From Mesorhizobium sp. M8A.F.Ca.ET.218.01.1.1 (GTDB lineage Bacteria; Pseudomonadota; Alphaproteobacteria; Rhizobiales; Rhizobiaceae): a stretch of DNA of 64,000 nt. The stretch is taken from the NCBI RefSeq assembly GCF_004791165.1, contig NZ_SRUZ01000001.1, forward strand, positions 44,382-108,381. Direction: 5' to 3'. The notes under the pieces were generated by a model that was not told the DNA's origin, searched no databases, and saw only the letters and a list, made by a program, of their open reading frames with translations. The translations under genes and the position numbers were made by a program. Below are positions 17,143 to 26,340 of the stretch, piece by piece; positions within the stretch are counted from its first letter, which is position 1, and each line of letters starts with the position of its first letter.

Positions 17143-17790
17143 ATGCACGCTTACACCGCCTCCAGAATTTCATTGCCGTCGCATTCTGCTCAGCCAAGCC
17201 TGCCAGTGGCCCTCGACTCGGAAACGCAACAGCCGGTCAGCTTCTTTCCCGCCGGTTCGGAGATTTATGCTCAAGGCGAGAAAGCCGGCGCTTTCTACCA
17301 GGTCGAATTCGGCGCCGTACGCATCTATCGCCTGCTCGCGGACGGCCGCCGGCAGATTAGCGCCTTCCACCTCGCCGGAGAGACGTTCGGCTTCGAAGGC
17401 GACACGACGCATCATTTCTTCGCCGAAGCGATCAATGCCACCGGGGTACGCGCCTTCCGCTTCAGCGCTGGAGCGGACATGTCCCATCAGTTGCTTCCCC
17501 TGGCACTCAAGGGCCTGACGAGGGCACAGGAGCACCTCCTTGTCCTCGGTCGTCAGAACGCCATCGAACGTGTCGCCGCCTTCCTGGTCGACATGATGGA
17601 GCGGCAAGGTGGATTGCGGCAGGTGGAGCTGCCGATGTCGCGCATGGACATCGGCGACTATCTCGGTCTCACTATCGAGACCGTGTCGCGGGTTTTCACC
17701 CGGCTGAAGGATAAGGGCGTGATCCGCCTGCTCAACCTGCGCAGCGTCGAAATCCTCAAGCAGGATGTGTTGCAGACCATGGGCGTATGA
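17143..17790 (+). CDS. Crp/Fnr-family regulator, FixK/DNR-like, without cysteines
   Basis: 215 residues. An N-terminal cyclic-nucleotide-type beta-roll (FFPAGSEIYAQGEKAGAFYQ) is followed by the dimer helix and a C-terminal helix-turn-helix. The recognition helix ETVSRVFTRL carries the E..SR residues that read TTGAT half-sites in FNR and FixK. There is no cysteine in the whole protein, so it cannot hold an FNR-type [4Fe-4S] cluster and must sense another cue or be controlled by its own expression. The ATG at 17143 is preferred to a TTG at 17110. Seven matching boxes occur in the preceding and following 17 kb, so it is the natural candidate regulator; this is inference. Confidence 0.88.
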   Translation: MHAYTASRISLPSHSAQPSLPVALDSETQQPVSFFPAGSEIYAQGEKAGAFYQVEFGAVRIYRLLADGRRQISAFHLAGETFGFEGDTTHHFFAEAINATGVRAFRFSAGADMSHQLLPLALKGLTRAQEHLLVLGRQNAIERVAAFLVDMMERQGGLRQVELPMSRMDIGDYLGLTIETVSRVFTRLKDKGVIRLLNLRSVEILKQDVLQTMGV

Positions 17791-17842
17791 GCCCTCCCAA
17801 GCAGACAGCGTAACGTCAGCCTCAGATCAGGACCCTGTTGTC

Positions 17843-18358
17843 ATGCACCATACACTTACCACCCACACCGGATTTCGCTTCGAAGTGCGCCGCGCGTACC
17901 CTGAGGATGAGCCAACGCTGGCCGAGTTCTTCACCCATGTGACCCCGGACGACCTGCGCTTTCGCTTTCTCGGCGCTGTGAAGGAGGTCTCGCATGAACG
18001 GCTGGTCGCGATGACGCGTTCAGACGACGCCCACATCCATAATTTTCTAGCCTTCTCCACCGACGGAATGCTGATCGCGGTTGCAACGCTGGCAAGCGAT
18101 GCCGCCGATCGAAACGGTGAGGTCGCGATCTGCATTCGTGCGGATCGCAAGCATCTGGGCGTTGGTTGGGAGTTGCTCGCTTATATCGCGAACTATGCCG
18201 AAGACCTCGGCCTGGAAGCGATCGAGTCGATCGAGAGCCGCGAGAACCGTGCCGCGATCGAGGTCGAGCGCGACATGGGCTTCACCGTCACGACCGATCC
18301 CGACGATGCGACGCTGGTCCTGGTTCGACGGGAGCTGGGGGCGCGATCAGCCGCTTAG
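17843..18358 (+). CDS. Stand-alone GNAT N-acetyltransferase (Pat-like)
   Basis: 171 residues from the ATG at 17843 with AGGA upstream. The GNAT core is visible with the acetyl-CoA loop in RADRKHLGVGWELLAYI (consensus Q/RxxGxG/A) and a preceding beta strand (GEVAICIRAD). Its first helix region, TLAEFFTHVTPDDLRFRFLG, closely resembles the C-terminal domain of the synthetase-GNAT fusion at 5949 (YPEFLAKISSDDLRLRFLS), so both belong to the Pat/YfiQ acetyltransferase branch. The substrate may be protein lysines. It follows the Crp/Fnr gene by 52 bp. Confidence 0.83.
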   Translation: MHHTLTTHTGFRFEVRRAYPEDEPTLAEFFTHVTPDDLRFRFLGAVKEVSHERLVAMTRSDDAHIHNFLAFSTDGMLIAVATLASDAADRNGEVAICIRADRKHLGVGWELLAYIANYAEDLGLEAIESIESRENRAAIEVERDMGFTVTTDPDDATLVLVRRELGARSAA

Positions 18359-18397
18359 CTGCCTTGGCCCCTTCCGGGCCGTTGTGGGCGCGGCAGG

Positions 18398-19564
18398 TCA
18401 AAAGACGAGCATGTCCGCGGCCACAGCGCATTCTTCATCCGCAGGAATGACAAGGACATCGACGCGGGAAGTCGCGTTGCTGGCCAGTTCCTCGCCCTCT
18501 CGGTTTCGCTTCTCGTCGAGATCGACTCCAAGCCAGGCAGCGGCACCGCAAATCCTCTCCCGGACCAACGGCGCGTTTTCGCCGATGCCAGCCGTGAACA
18601 CCAGCGTGTCCAGTCCTCCCATGGCAGCGGCCAGCGATCCAATCTCACGTCCGATCCGATAAACGAAGAGCGCGACAGCCTCGGCGGCGGCGGGATCGTC
18701 CGAGGCGATCAACGTCCGCATATCACCCGATATTCCAGACACTCCGAGCAGGCCCGATTGCTCGTAGAGAAGCGTGACCATTTCGTCTCCAGACAGTCGC
18801 CGTTCCTGCAGCAAGTGAAGGATAATCCCCGGGTCGAGCGCGCCACAGCGCGTGCTCATCACCAGGCCGTCGAGCGTCGAAAACCCCATCGTCGTGGCGA
18901 TGCTTCGTCCGGCGGCCATCGCGCACAGGCTGGCGCCACTGCCGAGATGGGCAACGATCGCCCGACCGCCGGCGTGCGCGCCGTATCGGTCACGCAGCTT
19001 CGCAGCGATGTGACTGTAGGACAGCCCATGAAAGCCGTAGGAAACGATGCCCGCGTCAGTCATCGCGCACGGCAGCCCGTAGATTTTGGCGAGCTCCGGT
19101 CTGGTCGAATGAAACGCCGTGTCAAAGCAACCGACCTGGAGGGCCTGCGGCAAGATTTCAGCGGCCAGCGCGACAATCTCGAGATTGATCCGCTGGTGGA
19201 TGGGCGCCAGCGGCTCTAGCAGGCGCAGTGCTTTGAGCGTGCGTTCGTCGAGCAGCGTCGCTTCGGTGAAGTCACGCCCACCGTGAACGATCCTGTGTCC
19301 TACCCTGTCGATGCGGCGCAGGAGATCGTTTTCGGCGAGCACGGATGCAACCGCCGCGAACGCCTTGCCCATACCGATCGGTGCTTCGCCCAAGCTCTTG
19401 TCGAACTTTGACCTGCCGGCCGCAGCCTCGACTCGCAGCCGCGGTTGTTGACCGAGAGAGGAGACATTGCCGCGCAGCAGCAGCGGGAGCTCACCGCGTC
19501 GCTCGAAAACGGCGAACTTCAGGCTCGAAGAACCGCCGTTCAGGACAAGGATCGCATCGGTCAT
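18398..19564 (-). CDS. ackA: Acetate kinase
   Basis: 388 residues, normal length for the family. It transfers phosphate between acetyl phosphate and ADP, giving acetate and ATP. Signatures are the N-terminal NGGSSSLKFAVF, the FHGLSYSHIA block and HLGSGASLCA. It lies 51 bp behind phosphoketolase on the same strand, so the two probably form one transcript in which phosphoketolase makes the acetyl phosphate used here. There is no phosphotransacetylase gene in the window. Confidence 0.95.
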   Translation of the reverse strand: MTDAILVLNGGSSSLKFAVFERRGELPLLLRGNVSSLGQQPRLRVEAAAGRSKFDKSLGEAPIGMGKAFAAVASVLAENDLLRRIDRVGHRIVHGGRDFTEATLLDERTLKALRLLEPLAPIHQRINLEIVALAAEILPQALQVGCFDTAFHSTRPELAKIYGLPCAMTDAGIVSYGFHGLSYSHIAAKLRDRYGAHAGGRAIVAHLGSGASLCAMAAGRSIATTMGFSTLDGLVMSTRCGALDPGIILHLLQERRLSGDEMVTLLYEQSGLLGVSGISGDMRTLIASDDPAAAEAVALFVYRIGREIGSLAAAMGGLDTLVFTAGIGENAPLVRERICGAAAWLGVDLDEKRNREGEELASNATSRVDVLVIPADEECAVAADMLVF

Positions 19565-19615
19565 GAAGCCATCCTATATGTTGCCGTTTCCTTGCGCTTG
19601 CGAACGGGCATCCGC

Positions 19616-22039
19616 TCAATCTGGACGCCTCGGCCCCGCATCGGCATCCTGTTCCCACTTCCACTCAAGGATTTCCGGCATATCCTGCCCTTGGGCGCGA
19701 ATATAGGCTCGATGTTCAAGCAGCTTGCTGTCCATCGCCTGCTTAACCCCGACCCGCATGCTCTTCAGTCGTGGAACCCAATCTACGACGCCTTGGACGA
19801 TATGAAAGCGGTCAAGGCCGTTCAGCACCGTCATGTCGAAGGGCGTCGTGGTCGTGCCCTCCTCATTGTAGCCGCGCACATGGATGTTGTCGTGGTTGGT
19901 GCGTCGATAGGTCAGGCGATGGATGGTCCAGGGATAGCCGTGATAGGCGAAGATCACCGGCTTGTCGGCGGTGAACAGCGAATCGAACTCGCGGTCCGAC
20001 AGGCCGTGCGGATGATATTCCTTAGGCTGAAGGGTCATCAGGTCGACAACATTGACCACCCTGATCCTGAGATCAGGAGCCTGTTGCCTAAGGATCTGCA
20101 CTGCGGCCAGCGTTTCGAGGGTCGGGACGTCGCCAGCGCAAGCCATCACGACGTCGGGCTCAGCTCCATCGTCCGTTGACGCCCAGTCCCAGACGCCGAT
20201 CCCCGCCCTGCAGTGAACGATTGCCTTGTCCATCGACAGCCACTGCCAAGATGGCGGCTTGCCGGCGACGATGATGTTGATGCGGTTCCAGGTCTGCAGC
20301 ACATGGTCGGTCACGCACAGCAAAGTGTTGGCGTCCGGTGGCAGGTAGACTCGCACGATGTCCGCCTTCTTGTTGAGGGCGACGTCGATGAATCCGGGAT
20401 CCTGATGGCTGAAACCGTTGTGTTCCTGATGCCAGACATGGCTCGACAGCAGATAGTTCAGTGATGCGACCGGCCGCCGCCATGGGATATCGCGGCAGGC
20501 ATCGAGCCATTTCGCATGCTGGTTGAACATGGAATCGACGATGTGGATAAACGCCTCGTAGCAGGAAAACAGGCCATGGCGCCCGGTAAGCAGGTAGCCT
20601 TCCAGCCAACCTTGGCAGGTGTGCTCAGAGAGGATTTCGAGAACCCGGCCATCGCGTCCCAGATGAACGTCTTCGCGCAGGATCTTTTCCATCCAGCCAC
20701 GTTCGGTCACCTCAAACACGTCCTGAAGGCGGTTCGAGGCAGTCTCGTCAGGGCCGACGATCCGGAAGTTCTTCGAAGCCTCGTTCAACTGCATGACATC
20801 TCGCAAGAAACTGCCCATGGCCCGCGTCGACTCGGCCTTGATGGCGCCGGGGCGCTCGAGCGCAATGGCGTGGTCATGCAACCCGGGCAGTTCGAGAGAC
20901 CTGCGCAGCAGGCCGCCATTGGCGTGCGGGTTTGCACTCATTCGTTTCGTTGCCTGGGGTGCCGTGGCACGGATCGCGGCGACAGGAGCGCCGGCAGCGT
21001 CGAACAGCTCCTCGGGCCGGTAGCTTTTCAGCCATTCCTCGAGCAGCTTGAGATGCGCGGGGTTTTCCGCAAGGCCTGACAAGGGAACCTGATGCGAGCG
21101 CCAGAAGCCCTCGGTCTTCAGGCCGTCGACCTCTTTCGGGCCGGTCCAGCCCTTGGGGCTGCGCAACACGATCATCGGCCATTTTGGTCGTGACGCGGTC
21201 GCCGCAGGTCCGTTGCGTGCGGCATGCTGGATAGCCTGGATCTGATCAAACGCATCGTCGAGAACGCTCGCCATCCGCTCATGCATCAGAGCCGGCTCGT
21301 CGCCTTCCACGAACAGCGGCTCATAGCCGTAGCCAGCAAACAGCGCGCGCAATTCGTCTTCGGGAATGCGAGCCAGAATGGTTGGATTGGCGATCTTGTA
21401 GCCGTTCAGATGCAGGATCGGCAGCACCGCCCCGTCGCGCGCAGGGTTGAGGAATTTGTTGGAATGCCACGCGGCTGCCAGTGGTCCCGTTTCAGCCTCG
21501 CCGTCACCGACGACGCAGGCGACTACGAGATCCGGATTGTCAAAGGCGGCGCCATAGGCGTGCGACAGCGAATAGCCCAACTCACCACCCTCATGGATCG
21601 AGCCGGGCACATCTGGTGCTGCATGGCTCGGGATACCGCCGGGAAACGAAAACTGCCGGAACAGCTTGCGCATCCCCTGCTCGTCCATTGCGATGTCGGG
21701 ATTGAGCTCGCTGTAGGTGCCCTCCAGATAGGTATTCGCCACCATTGCCGGGCCGCCATGGCCGGGGCCGCAGACATAGATCACATTCGCGTCCCTGAGC
21801 CGGATCGCGCGATTGAGGTGCGCATAGATGAAGCTTAAGCCGGGCGACGTTCCCCAGTGGCCGAGGAGACGCGGCTTGACGTGCTCCAGCCGCAACGGCT
21901 CGCGCAGCAGCGGATTGTCGAGCAGGTAGATCTGGCCAATCGTCAGATAGTTGGCAGCGCGCCAATAGGCATCGATGTCCTGCAATTCATGCTCGGAAGG
22001 CTGGCTCGATTGGGCAAGTAGAGAGGTGTGTTGGGTCAT
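19616..22039 (-). CDS. xfp: Xylulose-5-phosphate/fructose-6-phosphate phosphoketolase
   Basis: 807 residues from the ATG at 22039, which has GGAG 6 bp upstream; upstream in-frame ATG/ATG/GTG codons lack good signals. A thiamine-diphosphate enzyme that splits sugar phosphates to acetyl phosphate and erythrose 4-phosphate or glyceraldehyde 3-phosphate. Typical segments are [41 protein letters not shown] and the [11 protein letters not shown] cofactor motif. The C-terminal WEWEQD-like end (LEWKWEQD) is intact. It heads the xfp-ackA pair and has a FixK/FNR-like box about 190 bp upstream. Confidence 0.95.
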   Translation of the reverse strand: MTQHTSLLAQSSQPSEHELQDIDAYWRAANYLTIGQIYLLDNPLLREPLRLEHVKPRLLGHWGTSPGLSFIYAHLNRAIRLRDANVIYVCGPGHGGPAMVANTYLEGTYSELNPDIAMDEQGMRKLFRQFSFPGGIPSHAAPDVPGSIHEGGELGYSLSHAYGAAFDNPDLVVACVVGDGEAETGPLAAAWHSNKFLNPARDGAVLPILHLNGYKIANPTILARIPEDELRALFAGYGYEPLFVEGDEPALMHERMASVLDDAFDQIQAIQHAARNGPAATASRPKWPMIVLRSPKGWTGPKEVDGLKTEGFWRSHQVPLSGLAENPAHLKLLEEWLKSYRPEELFDAAGAPVAAIRATAPQATKRMSANPHANGGLLRRSLELPGLHDHAIALERPGAIKAESTRAMGSFLRDVMQLNEASKNFRIVGPDETASNRLQDVFEVTERGWMEKILREDVHLGRDGRVLEILSEHTCQGWLEGYLLTGRHGLFSCYEAFIHIVDSMFNQHAKWLDACRDIPWRRPVASLNYLLSSHVWHQEHNGFSHQDPGFIDVALNKKADIVRVYLPPDANTLLCVTDHVLQTWNRINIIVAGKPPSWQWLSMDKAIVHCRAGIGVWDWASTDDGAEPDVVMACAGDVPTLETLAAVQILRQQAPDLRIRVVNVVDLMTLQPKEYHPHGLSDREFDSLFTADKPVIFAYHGYPWTIHRLTYRRTNHDNIHVRGYNEEGTTTTPFDMTVLNGLDRFHIVQGVVDWVPRLKSMRVGVKQAMDSKLLEHRAYIRAQGQDMPEILEWKWEQDADAGPRRPD

Positions 22040-22394
22040 GTCTGGCTCCATTGCCTCTTGGTGCATCTCGCCGTACCGCGACATGCGCCTGTGCCATCGA
22101 TCTGCAGTGAATGGACACAAACGCTTCCCGCGCTGTTTGGTTCACAGTCAACCGGCCACCGGCACCTAAGGACTTGCGATAACTGCTGTTCGTGACATCA
22201 GTAGTAGCGCTGGATCGCGCACGCTTTGATCCACCGCAAAAAAGGCGAGAGAGCGGGGTCGGCCGGTTCGACGCAACCCACAGCCAAAATCTGCGCTGTC
22301 ACGACATCTGCCTAAGATTGTCCAGGTGTCTGTTGGCGGCCCAGGATCGAACGACGTCCAGCCCCGCGGCGCGATGCCGCCAATCTTCATTCTG
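22040..22394. other. Upstream region of xfp, no gene seen
   Basis: 355 bp between phosphoketolase and the decayed epimerase gene. It holds the FixK/FNR-like box at 22226. Otherwise I see no start with a ribosome-binding site and no strong hairpin. Confidence 0.5.
22226..22239. promoter_or_regulatory. FixK/FNR-like box upstream of xfp-ackA
   Basis: TTGATCCACCGCAA; on the minus strand it reads TTGC-N6-TCAA, the same variant as the boxes at 3822, 8683 and 15230. It is 187 bp from the xfp ATG, which implies a leader of about 150 nt if it activates a promoter there. Confidence 0.5.
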
Positions 22395-22890
22395 CGGCCT
22401 GGATCGGCGGCTCTCGGCCGGGTTATGCCAGAACGATTGATCGCGTCGCCCGCTCGGCTGTGGACGAGACCCGCGACCTTTACGACAATGCCTGCGTGCT
22501 ATTAGCGCTCGCCGCCCTTTTCGCAGCCACGGACCGCATCGCCTATCGCAAGCAGATCGAAATTTTGCTCACGGCCATCGACACGACTCTCGCCGATCCG
22601 GCGGGCGGCTGGGCCGAGGACGAGCATGGGACGTTGCCCCGGCGGCAAAATCCACATATGCATCTGTTCGAAGCCTGCCTGGTGCTTGCAACGAAAACGC
22701 GGGACGCTTCGCATCGTCGCCGGACGGGCTCTATACGCTGTTCCTCGAACAGTTTTACAATCGGCGCGCGGGTCCCTTGTGTGAATTCTTCGGGCCGGCT
22801 TGGGAAAGAGGCCCGAAATTCCAATCCGAAAGGCTGGATCCCGGCCATATGTGCGAGTGGACCTGGCTATTGCATCGATATTCCGACGCT
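22395..22890 (+). pseudogene. Remnant of an AGE-family epimerase/isomerase gene
   Basis: Two frames show parts of an N-acylglucosamine 2-epimerase/mannose isomerase-like protein. The first has DETRDLYDNACVLLALAALF and HMHLFEACLVLAT. After a frameshift near 22700 the second continues with LYTLFLEQFYNRRAGPLCEF and DPGHMCEWTWLLHRYSDAF. The N-terminal half is missing, and the gene breaks off at about 22890, where dppD sequence begins. It is not expected to make an active enzyme. Confidence 0.75.
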
Positions 22891-23314
22891 TTCGATCCAG
22901 GCACAGATCACCGCGCTGCTGAAACGCATCTGCCGCGACAGGGGAACCGCCGTGATGCTGGTTACCCACGACATGGGCGTGATCGCGGAAACCGCCGACC
23001 GCGTGGCGGTAATGTATGCCGGGCGCATCGTCGAAATCGGGCCGGTCGATGACATCATCCGCCGGCCGCAACATCCCTACACGCGCGGATTGATCGGCTC
23101 GATCCCGAGCCTGGTGACGCGTCACGAGCGTCTCGTCCAGATTGACGGCGCGATGCCGCGTCTGAATTCCATGCCGCCCGGCTGTGCTTTCCATCCGCGC
23201 TGCGTTCTGGCGGATACGCGCTGCCGTACCGCTCTGCCGCCCTTGCTGGCGAATGGCCCGGGCACGGCAGCCTGCTGGAACCTTGCCGCCGGCGATGCCG
23301 TGGAGGCAGCATGA
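22885..23314 (+). pseudogene. 3' half of a dppD-like peptide ABC transporter ATPase gene
   Basis: Encodes only the C-terminal part: SIQAQITALLKRICR, the switch region VMLVTHDMGVIAETADRVAV, MYAGRIVEIG and the oligopeptide-transporter tail with PQHPYTRGLIGSIP and a CAFHPRC cysteine motif. Walker A, the signature motif and Walker B are absent, so the protein cannot work as an ATPase. It is joined to epimerase sequence at about 22885, and one frame runs open across both (from a GTG at 22460), making a chimeric ORF. Its stop overlaps the dppF start as ATGA, the usual dppD-dppF junction. Confidence 0.8.
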
Positions 23315-24282
23315 CAAACTTGCTCGCCAAACCGACGCTGCGCGTCGACGATGTCGCCTGTTTCTTCGACGTTTCGCCGTCGTGGTTCGACCGTACGGTG
23401 ATGCGCAAACCGCAACGCACGCTCAAGGCGGTCGACGGCCTGAGTTTTGTGATCCCGCGCGGCACCACGTTTTCGATCGTAGGCGAATCCGGCTGTGGGA
23501 AATCGACATTGGCGCGCCTGGTGGTCGGACTGTATCAGCCGACGCGCGGCAGGCTTTCGTTTGCGAACGGCAGCGGTCGCGATGGTTTGGTGCGCACCCA
23601 GATGATCTTCCAGGATCCCTTCGCCAGCCTCAATCCGCGTTGGCGCGTCGGCGCCATCATCGCCGAGCCAATCAAACAAATGGGTTTGCGCCCCTCGGGC
23701 GCGGAGACGCAGACACGCGTCAGACAATTGCTGGAGACGGTCGGCCTTTCCGGTCAGGATTCCAACCGCTATCCGCACGAATTCTCCGGTGGCCAGCGCC
23801 AGCGCATCTCTATCGCCCGGGCATTGGCTGCCGAACCGGAGTTTCTGGTCTGTGACGAGCCGACCTCGGCTCTCGATGTGTCGGTGCAGGCGCAGATCCT
23901 CAATCTGCTCAAAGACCTGCAGCGTGAACTCGGCCTCACCTATTTGTTCATCAGCCACAATCTGGCGGCCGTGAGGCACGTGTCGGACCGTGTCGCCGTC
24001 ATGTATCTCGGCCGGATCGTGGAGGAAGCCGCAACCGATGAAATCTTCGAACGGCCGCAACATCCCTATACGCGCTTCCTGCTCGATACCGTGCCCAATC
24101 TAGATCGCCCAAACCGCGATCGCGTGCCGGCGACAGTCGACCTGCCGAGCCCGATCGATCCGCCGCCTGGCTGCGCCTACAATCCGCGCTGTCCGCTGGC
24201 CACCGATACCTGCCGGACTGACGCACCCGAATCCCGCCCTGTCGGCGGCACGTTGGTGCGCTGCCATCATGCGACCCTCTAG
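23311..24282 (+). CDS. Oligopeptide/dipeptide ABC transporter ATP-binding protein, DppF-like
   Basis: 323 residues and complete. Walker A is GESGCGKST, the signature is FSGGQRQR, Walker B is [12 protein letters not shown], and the switch His is in LFISHNLAAV. The C-terminal oligo_HPY segment has PQHPYTRFLLDTVP and the cysteines of CAYNPRCPLATDTC. It should energise import of peptides or related solutes, but its DppD partner is truncated and no permease or binding protein gene lies in the window. It may be an orphan or may pair with other ATPases. Confidence 0.88.
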   Translation: MTNLLAKPTLRVDDVACFFDVSPSWFDRTVMRKPQRTLKAVDGLSFVIPRGTTFSIVGESGCGKSTLARLVVGLYQPTRGRLSFANGSGRDGLVRTQMIFQDPFASLNPRWRVGAIIAEPIKQMGLRPSGAETQTRVRQLLETVGLSGQDSNRYPHEFSGGQRQRISIARALAAEPEFLVCDEPTSALDVSVQAQILNLLKDLQRELGLTYLFISHNLAAVRHVSDRVAVMYLGRIVEEAATDEIFERPQHPYTRFLLDTVPNLDRPNRDRVPATVDLPSPIDPPPGCAYNPRCPLATDTCRTDAPESRPVGGTLVRCHHATL

Positions 24283-24293
24283 CGCGATGCGCG

Positions 24294-24307
24294 TTGAGCA
24301 GGATCAA
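24294..24307. promoter_or_regulatory. Possible FixK/FNR-like box before the racemase gene
   Basis: TTGAGCAGGATCAA fits TTGA-N6-TCAA and, read on the minus strand, equals the box at 1184. It is 41 bp before the racemase TTG start. It could be chance. Confidence 0.3.
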
Positions 24308-24347
24308 AGCAGTCGGGATCATCGCCGCATGGAAGTGAGGTAACGCC

Positions 24348-25154
24348 TTGCGTATTCTCATCGTCAATCCCAACACAACCGCCAGCATGACCGCGACGAT
24401 CGCCAGGGCTGCATCCGCGGTCGCGGCGAGCTCGACTGAGATACTCGCCGCCACATCCGGCATGGGCCCAGCTTCGATCGAAGGTTATTACGACGAGGCA
24501 CTGGCGGTACCGGGTCTGCTTGATGAAATCGCAGGCGGCGAGCGCAATGGGGCCGACGCTGCGGTGATCGCCTGTTTCGACGATACCGGCCTTGATGCTG
24601 CACGAGCACTCGCCACCATTCCCGTTATCGGCATCTGCGAAGCCGCCTTGGTGACCGCAGCTTTCATCGCCCAGCGTTTTACCGTGGTGACAACCATGGA
24701 TCGCTCCCGGGTACCGCTAGAAGCGCTGGTGCAGCGCTACGGGATGCAAAGCAAGGCGAAGGTGCGCGCGGCCGACATTCCGGTACTGTCGCTTGAGGAT
24801 CCAGCATCGGACGCAAAATCAAAACTCAGGAGCGAGATCGCCCGCGCACTCTCTGAGGATCGCGCTGAGGCGATCGTACTCGGCTGCGCCGGCATGGCCG
24901 ACCTTATGGATGAGCTGCGCCGCGAATACGGCGTGCCCGTGATCGACGGCGTGGCGGCTGCGGTGAAACAGGCCGAGGCGCTAGTGGCGCAAGGGTTAAG
25001 CACGTCAAAACGGGGGGCATATGCCTATCCCTTGGCGAAACCCTATGCTGGCGCGCTTGCATCCTTTGCTCCGGCAGTTTTGGCACCTGCGAACACTGAC
25101 CACGTCCTCAACAGTGTGACGGGCTTTTACCCCAAGGGAAACGCTTCCGGTTGA
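24348..25154 (+). CDS. Asp/Glu/hydantoin racemase family protein
   Basis: 268 residues. The two catalytic cysteines expected for cofactor-independent racemases lie in VIACFDDTGLDAAR and IVLGCAGMADL. The N-terminal MRILIVNPNTTASMT is typical of the hydantoin racemase group. The start is a TTG with GTGAGG about 9 bp upstream. It sits behind dppF, a combination usual in hydantoin or amide utilisation clusters, whose other genes are missing or decayed here. The length is slightly over the usual 240-250 residues, through an extra C-terminal tail. Confidence 0.85.
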   Translation: MRILIVNPNTTASMTATIARAASAVAASSTEILAATSGMGPASIEGYYDEALAVPGLLDEIAGGERNGADAAVIACFDDTGLDAARALATIPVIGICEAALVTAAFIAQRFTVVTTMDRSRVPLEALVQRYGMQSKAKVRAADIPVLSLEDPASDAKSKLRSEIARALSEDRAEAIVLGCAGMADLMDELRREYGVPVIDGVAAAVKQAEALVAQGLSTSKRGAYAYPLAKPYAGALASFAPAVLAPANTDHVLNSVTGFYPKGNASG

Positions 25155-26340
25155 TTCAGAATCGGTTTGCCGTCGACCAACCGTGCAACCATTCGGTGGC
25201 ATAAAGCAGGCGATACATTGCCTCCTCGATACTCTTGACCGGCCCTGGACATATCGTGCGATACGGACTGCCAGCGCTCCCATGTTACCTGGCATCATCC
25301 CGTCGAATGCGGCCTCGCCGAGCTCAAGCGGTTCCACGGGTGACGACCCGCTTCGAGAAATAGGTCAAGCCGCGTCAATAGACGCGGGATGCCTGAACGT
25401 CCGTTTCTGACATTCCGAGCCTCGAAGCCGCAAGTCAGCTTACGTGAAGAGTTTCGGGCGCCGGCAGGCGTACGAAAGTCCCCGAGGAAGGAACCCGCGG
25501 GCCACAAGTCGATGGCTATGGGGATTTCGATCTGCGGCTGATGTCGGCGATGGCGCGACCGCCGCTGGGAAGCGCAGGGGTGGATGCGGACAGGCCGCTT
25601 CGTTGCGCCTCCGCGCGGTATTGCCGACCCGGCATGCGGTTGGGTGTGGCCCTGTCGACATCGATAGTCACCATGGGCGCGCGCGGGGCCGTTGCCGGAG
25701 GCGAAGCGCCTGCGGCTGAAGGCTCGACCATTCCATGCCGGGTCATGGCGTGCTGCTCCCGCTCGACCGGGAACCGTGTCAATTTTTTGAAGTGTCCGTG
25801 ATAATTTCCAGCTTGAGATCAAGCAAATGAAGGACGCTCGCCGTTGCCAGTCTGAATGGTCGTTCTCGCTTGGAAGGACCGCGCTGCATTACAGTCACAG
25901 ACACGAACCAATGAAGGGCGCACGGCGAACGCCCGCTGACTGAAACCGCCAGAAATACGTCAGTCGAAGTAGCCATCCGCGTGATCATTTGCAAGAAGGA
26001 CGAGCGTGCGAAATCCGGAGGCGGATCGGGCCACATAATGCTGATGCAACAGGATCATGGCCAAGCGTAGAGGGTGACGATTTTGGTCAGCCTAACCAAG
26101 TGCCCAGGGACTAAGCTGCCCTTGAACGACGGTCTCTGAGCGCAAAGGAACCCGCCTATTTGCACGCCGTTGCACGCCGCAACTCTCCGACGCGCCGACT
26201 GCACTTACAACCGTTCCCAACTTCGTTCAGATCAATCCTGTGTTTTGCCAGGAGATCGAAAGAGGTCTATCTAAACCAAACAGCGAAAGAGGCGATCGCG
26301 CCGGAAATGGTTCGGCAAACCACGCTATTCCGCCTAACCC
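25155..26340. other. Gene-poor region of 1.2 kb next to guaA
   Basis: No open frame here has a ribosome-binding site and a recognisable product. The first 200 bp read on the minus strand give broken peptide pieces (LELGEAAFDGMMPGNMGALA, then in other frames EEAMYRLLYATEWLHG and MVARLVDGKPILNQPEAFP), which look like a frameshifted gene I cannot name. Around 26159-26178 a 10-bp unit (TTGCACGCCG) is repeated in tandem. The base composition is less GC-rich near 25790-26050. This is probably decayed accessory DNA. Confidence 0.5.

Noticed and set aside
22460..23314. A single 284-residue protein spanning the epimerase and dppD remnants
   Set aside because: The frame joins pieces of two unrelated families and runs out of frame through the end of the epimerase part, so it is better read as two pseudogenes.
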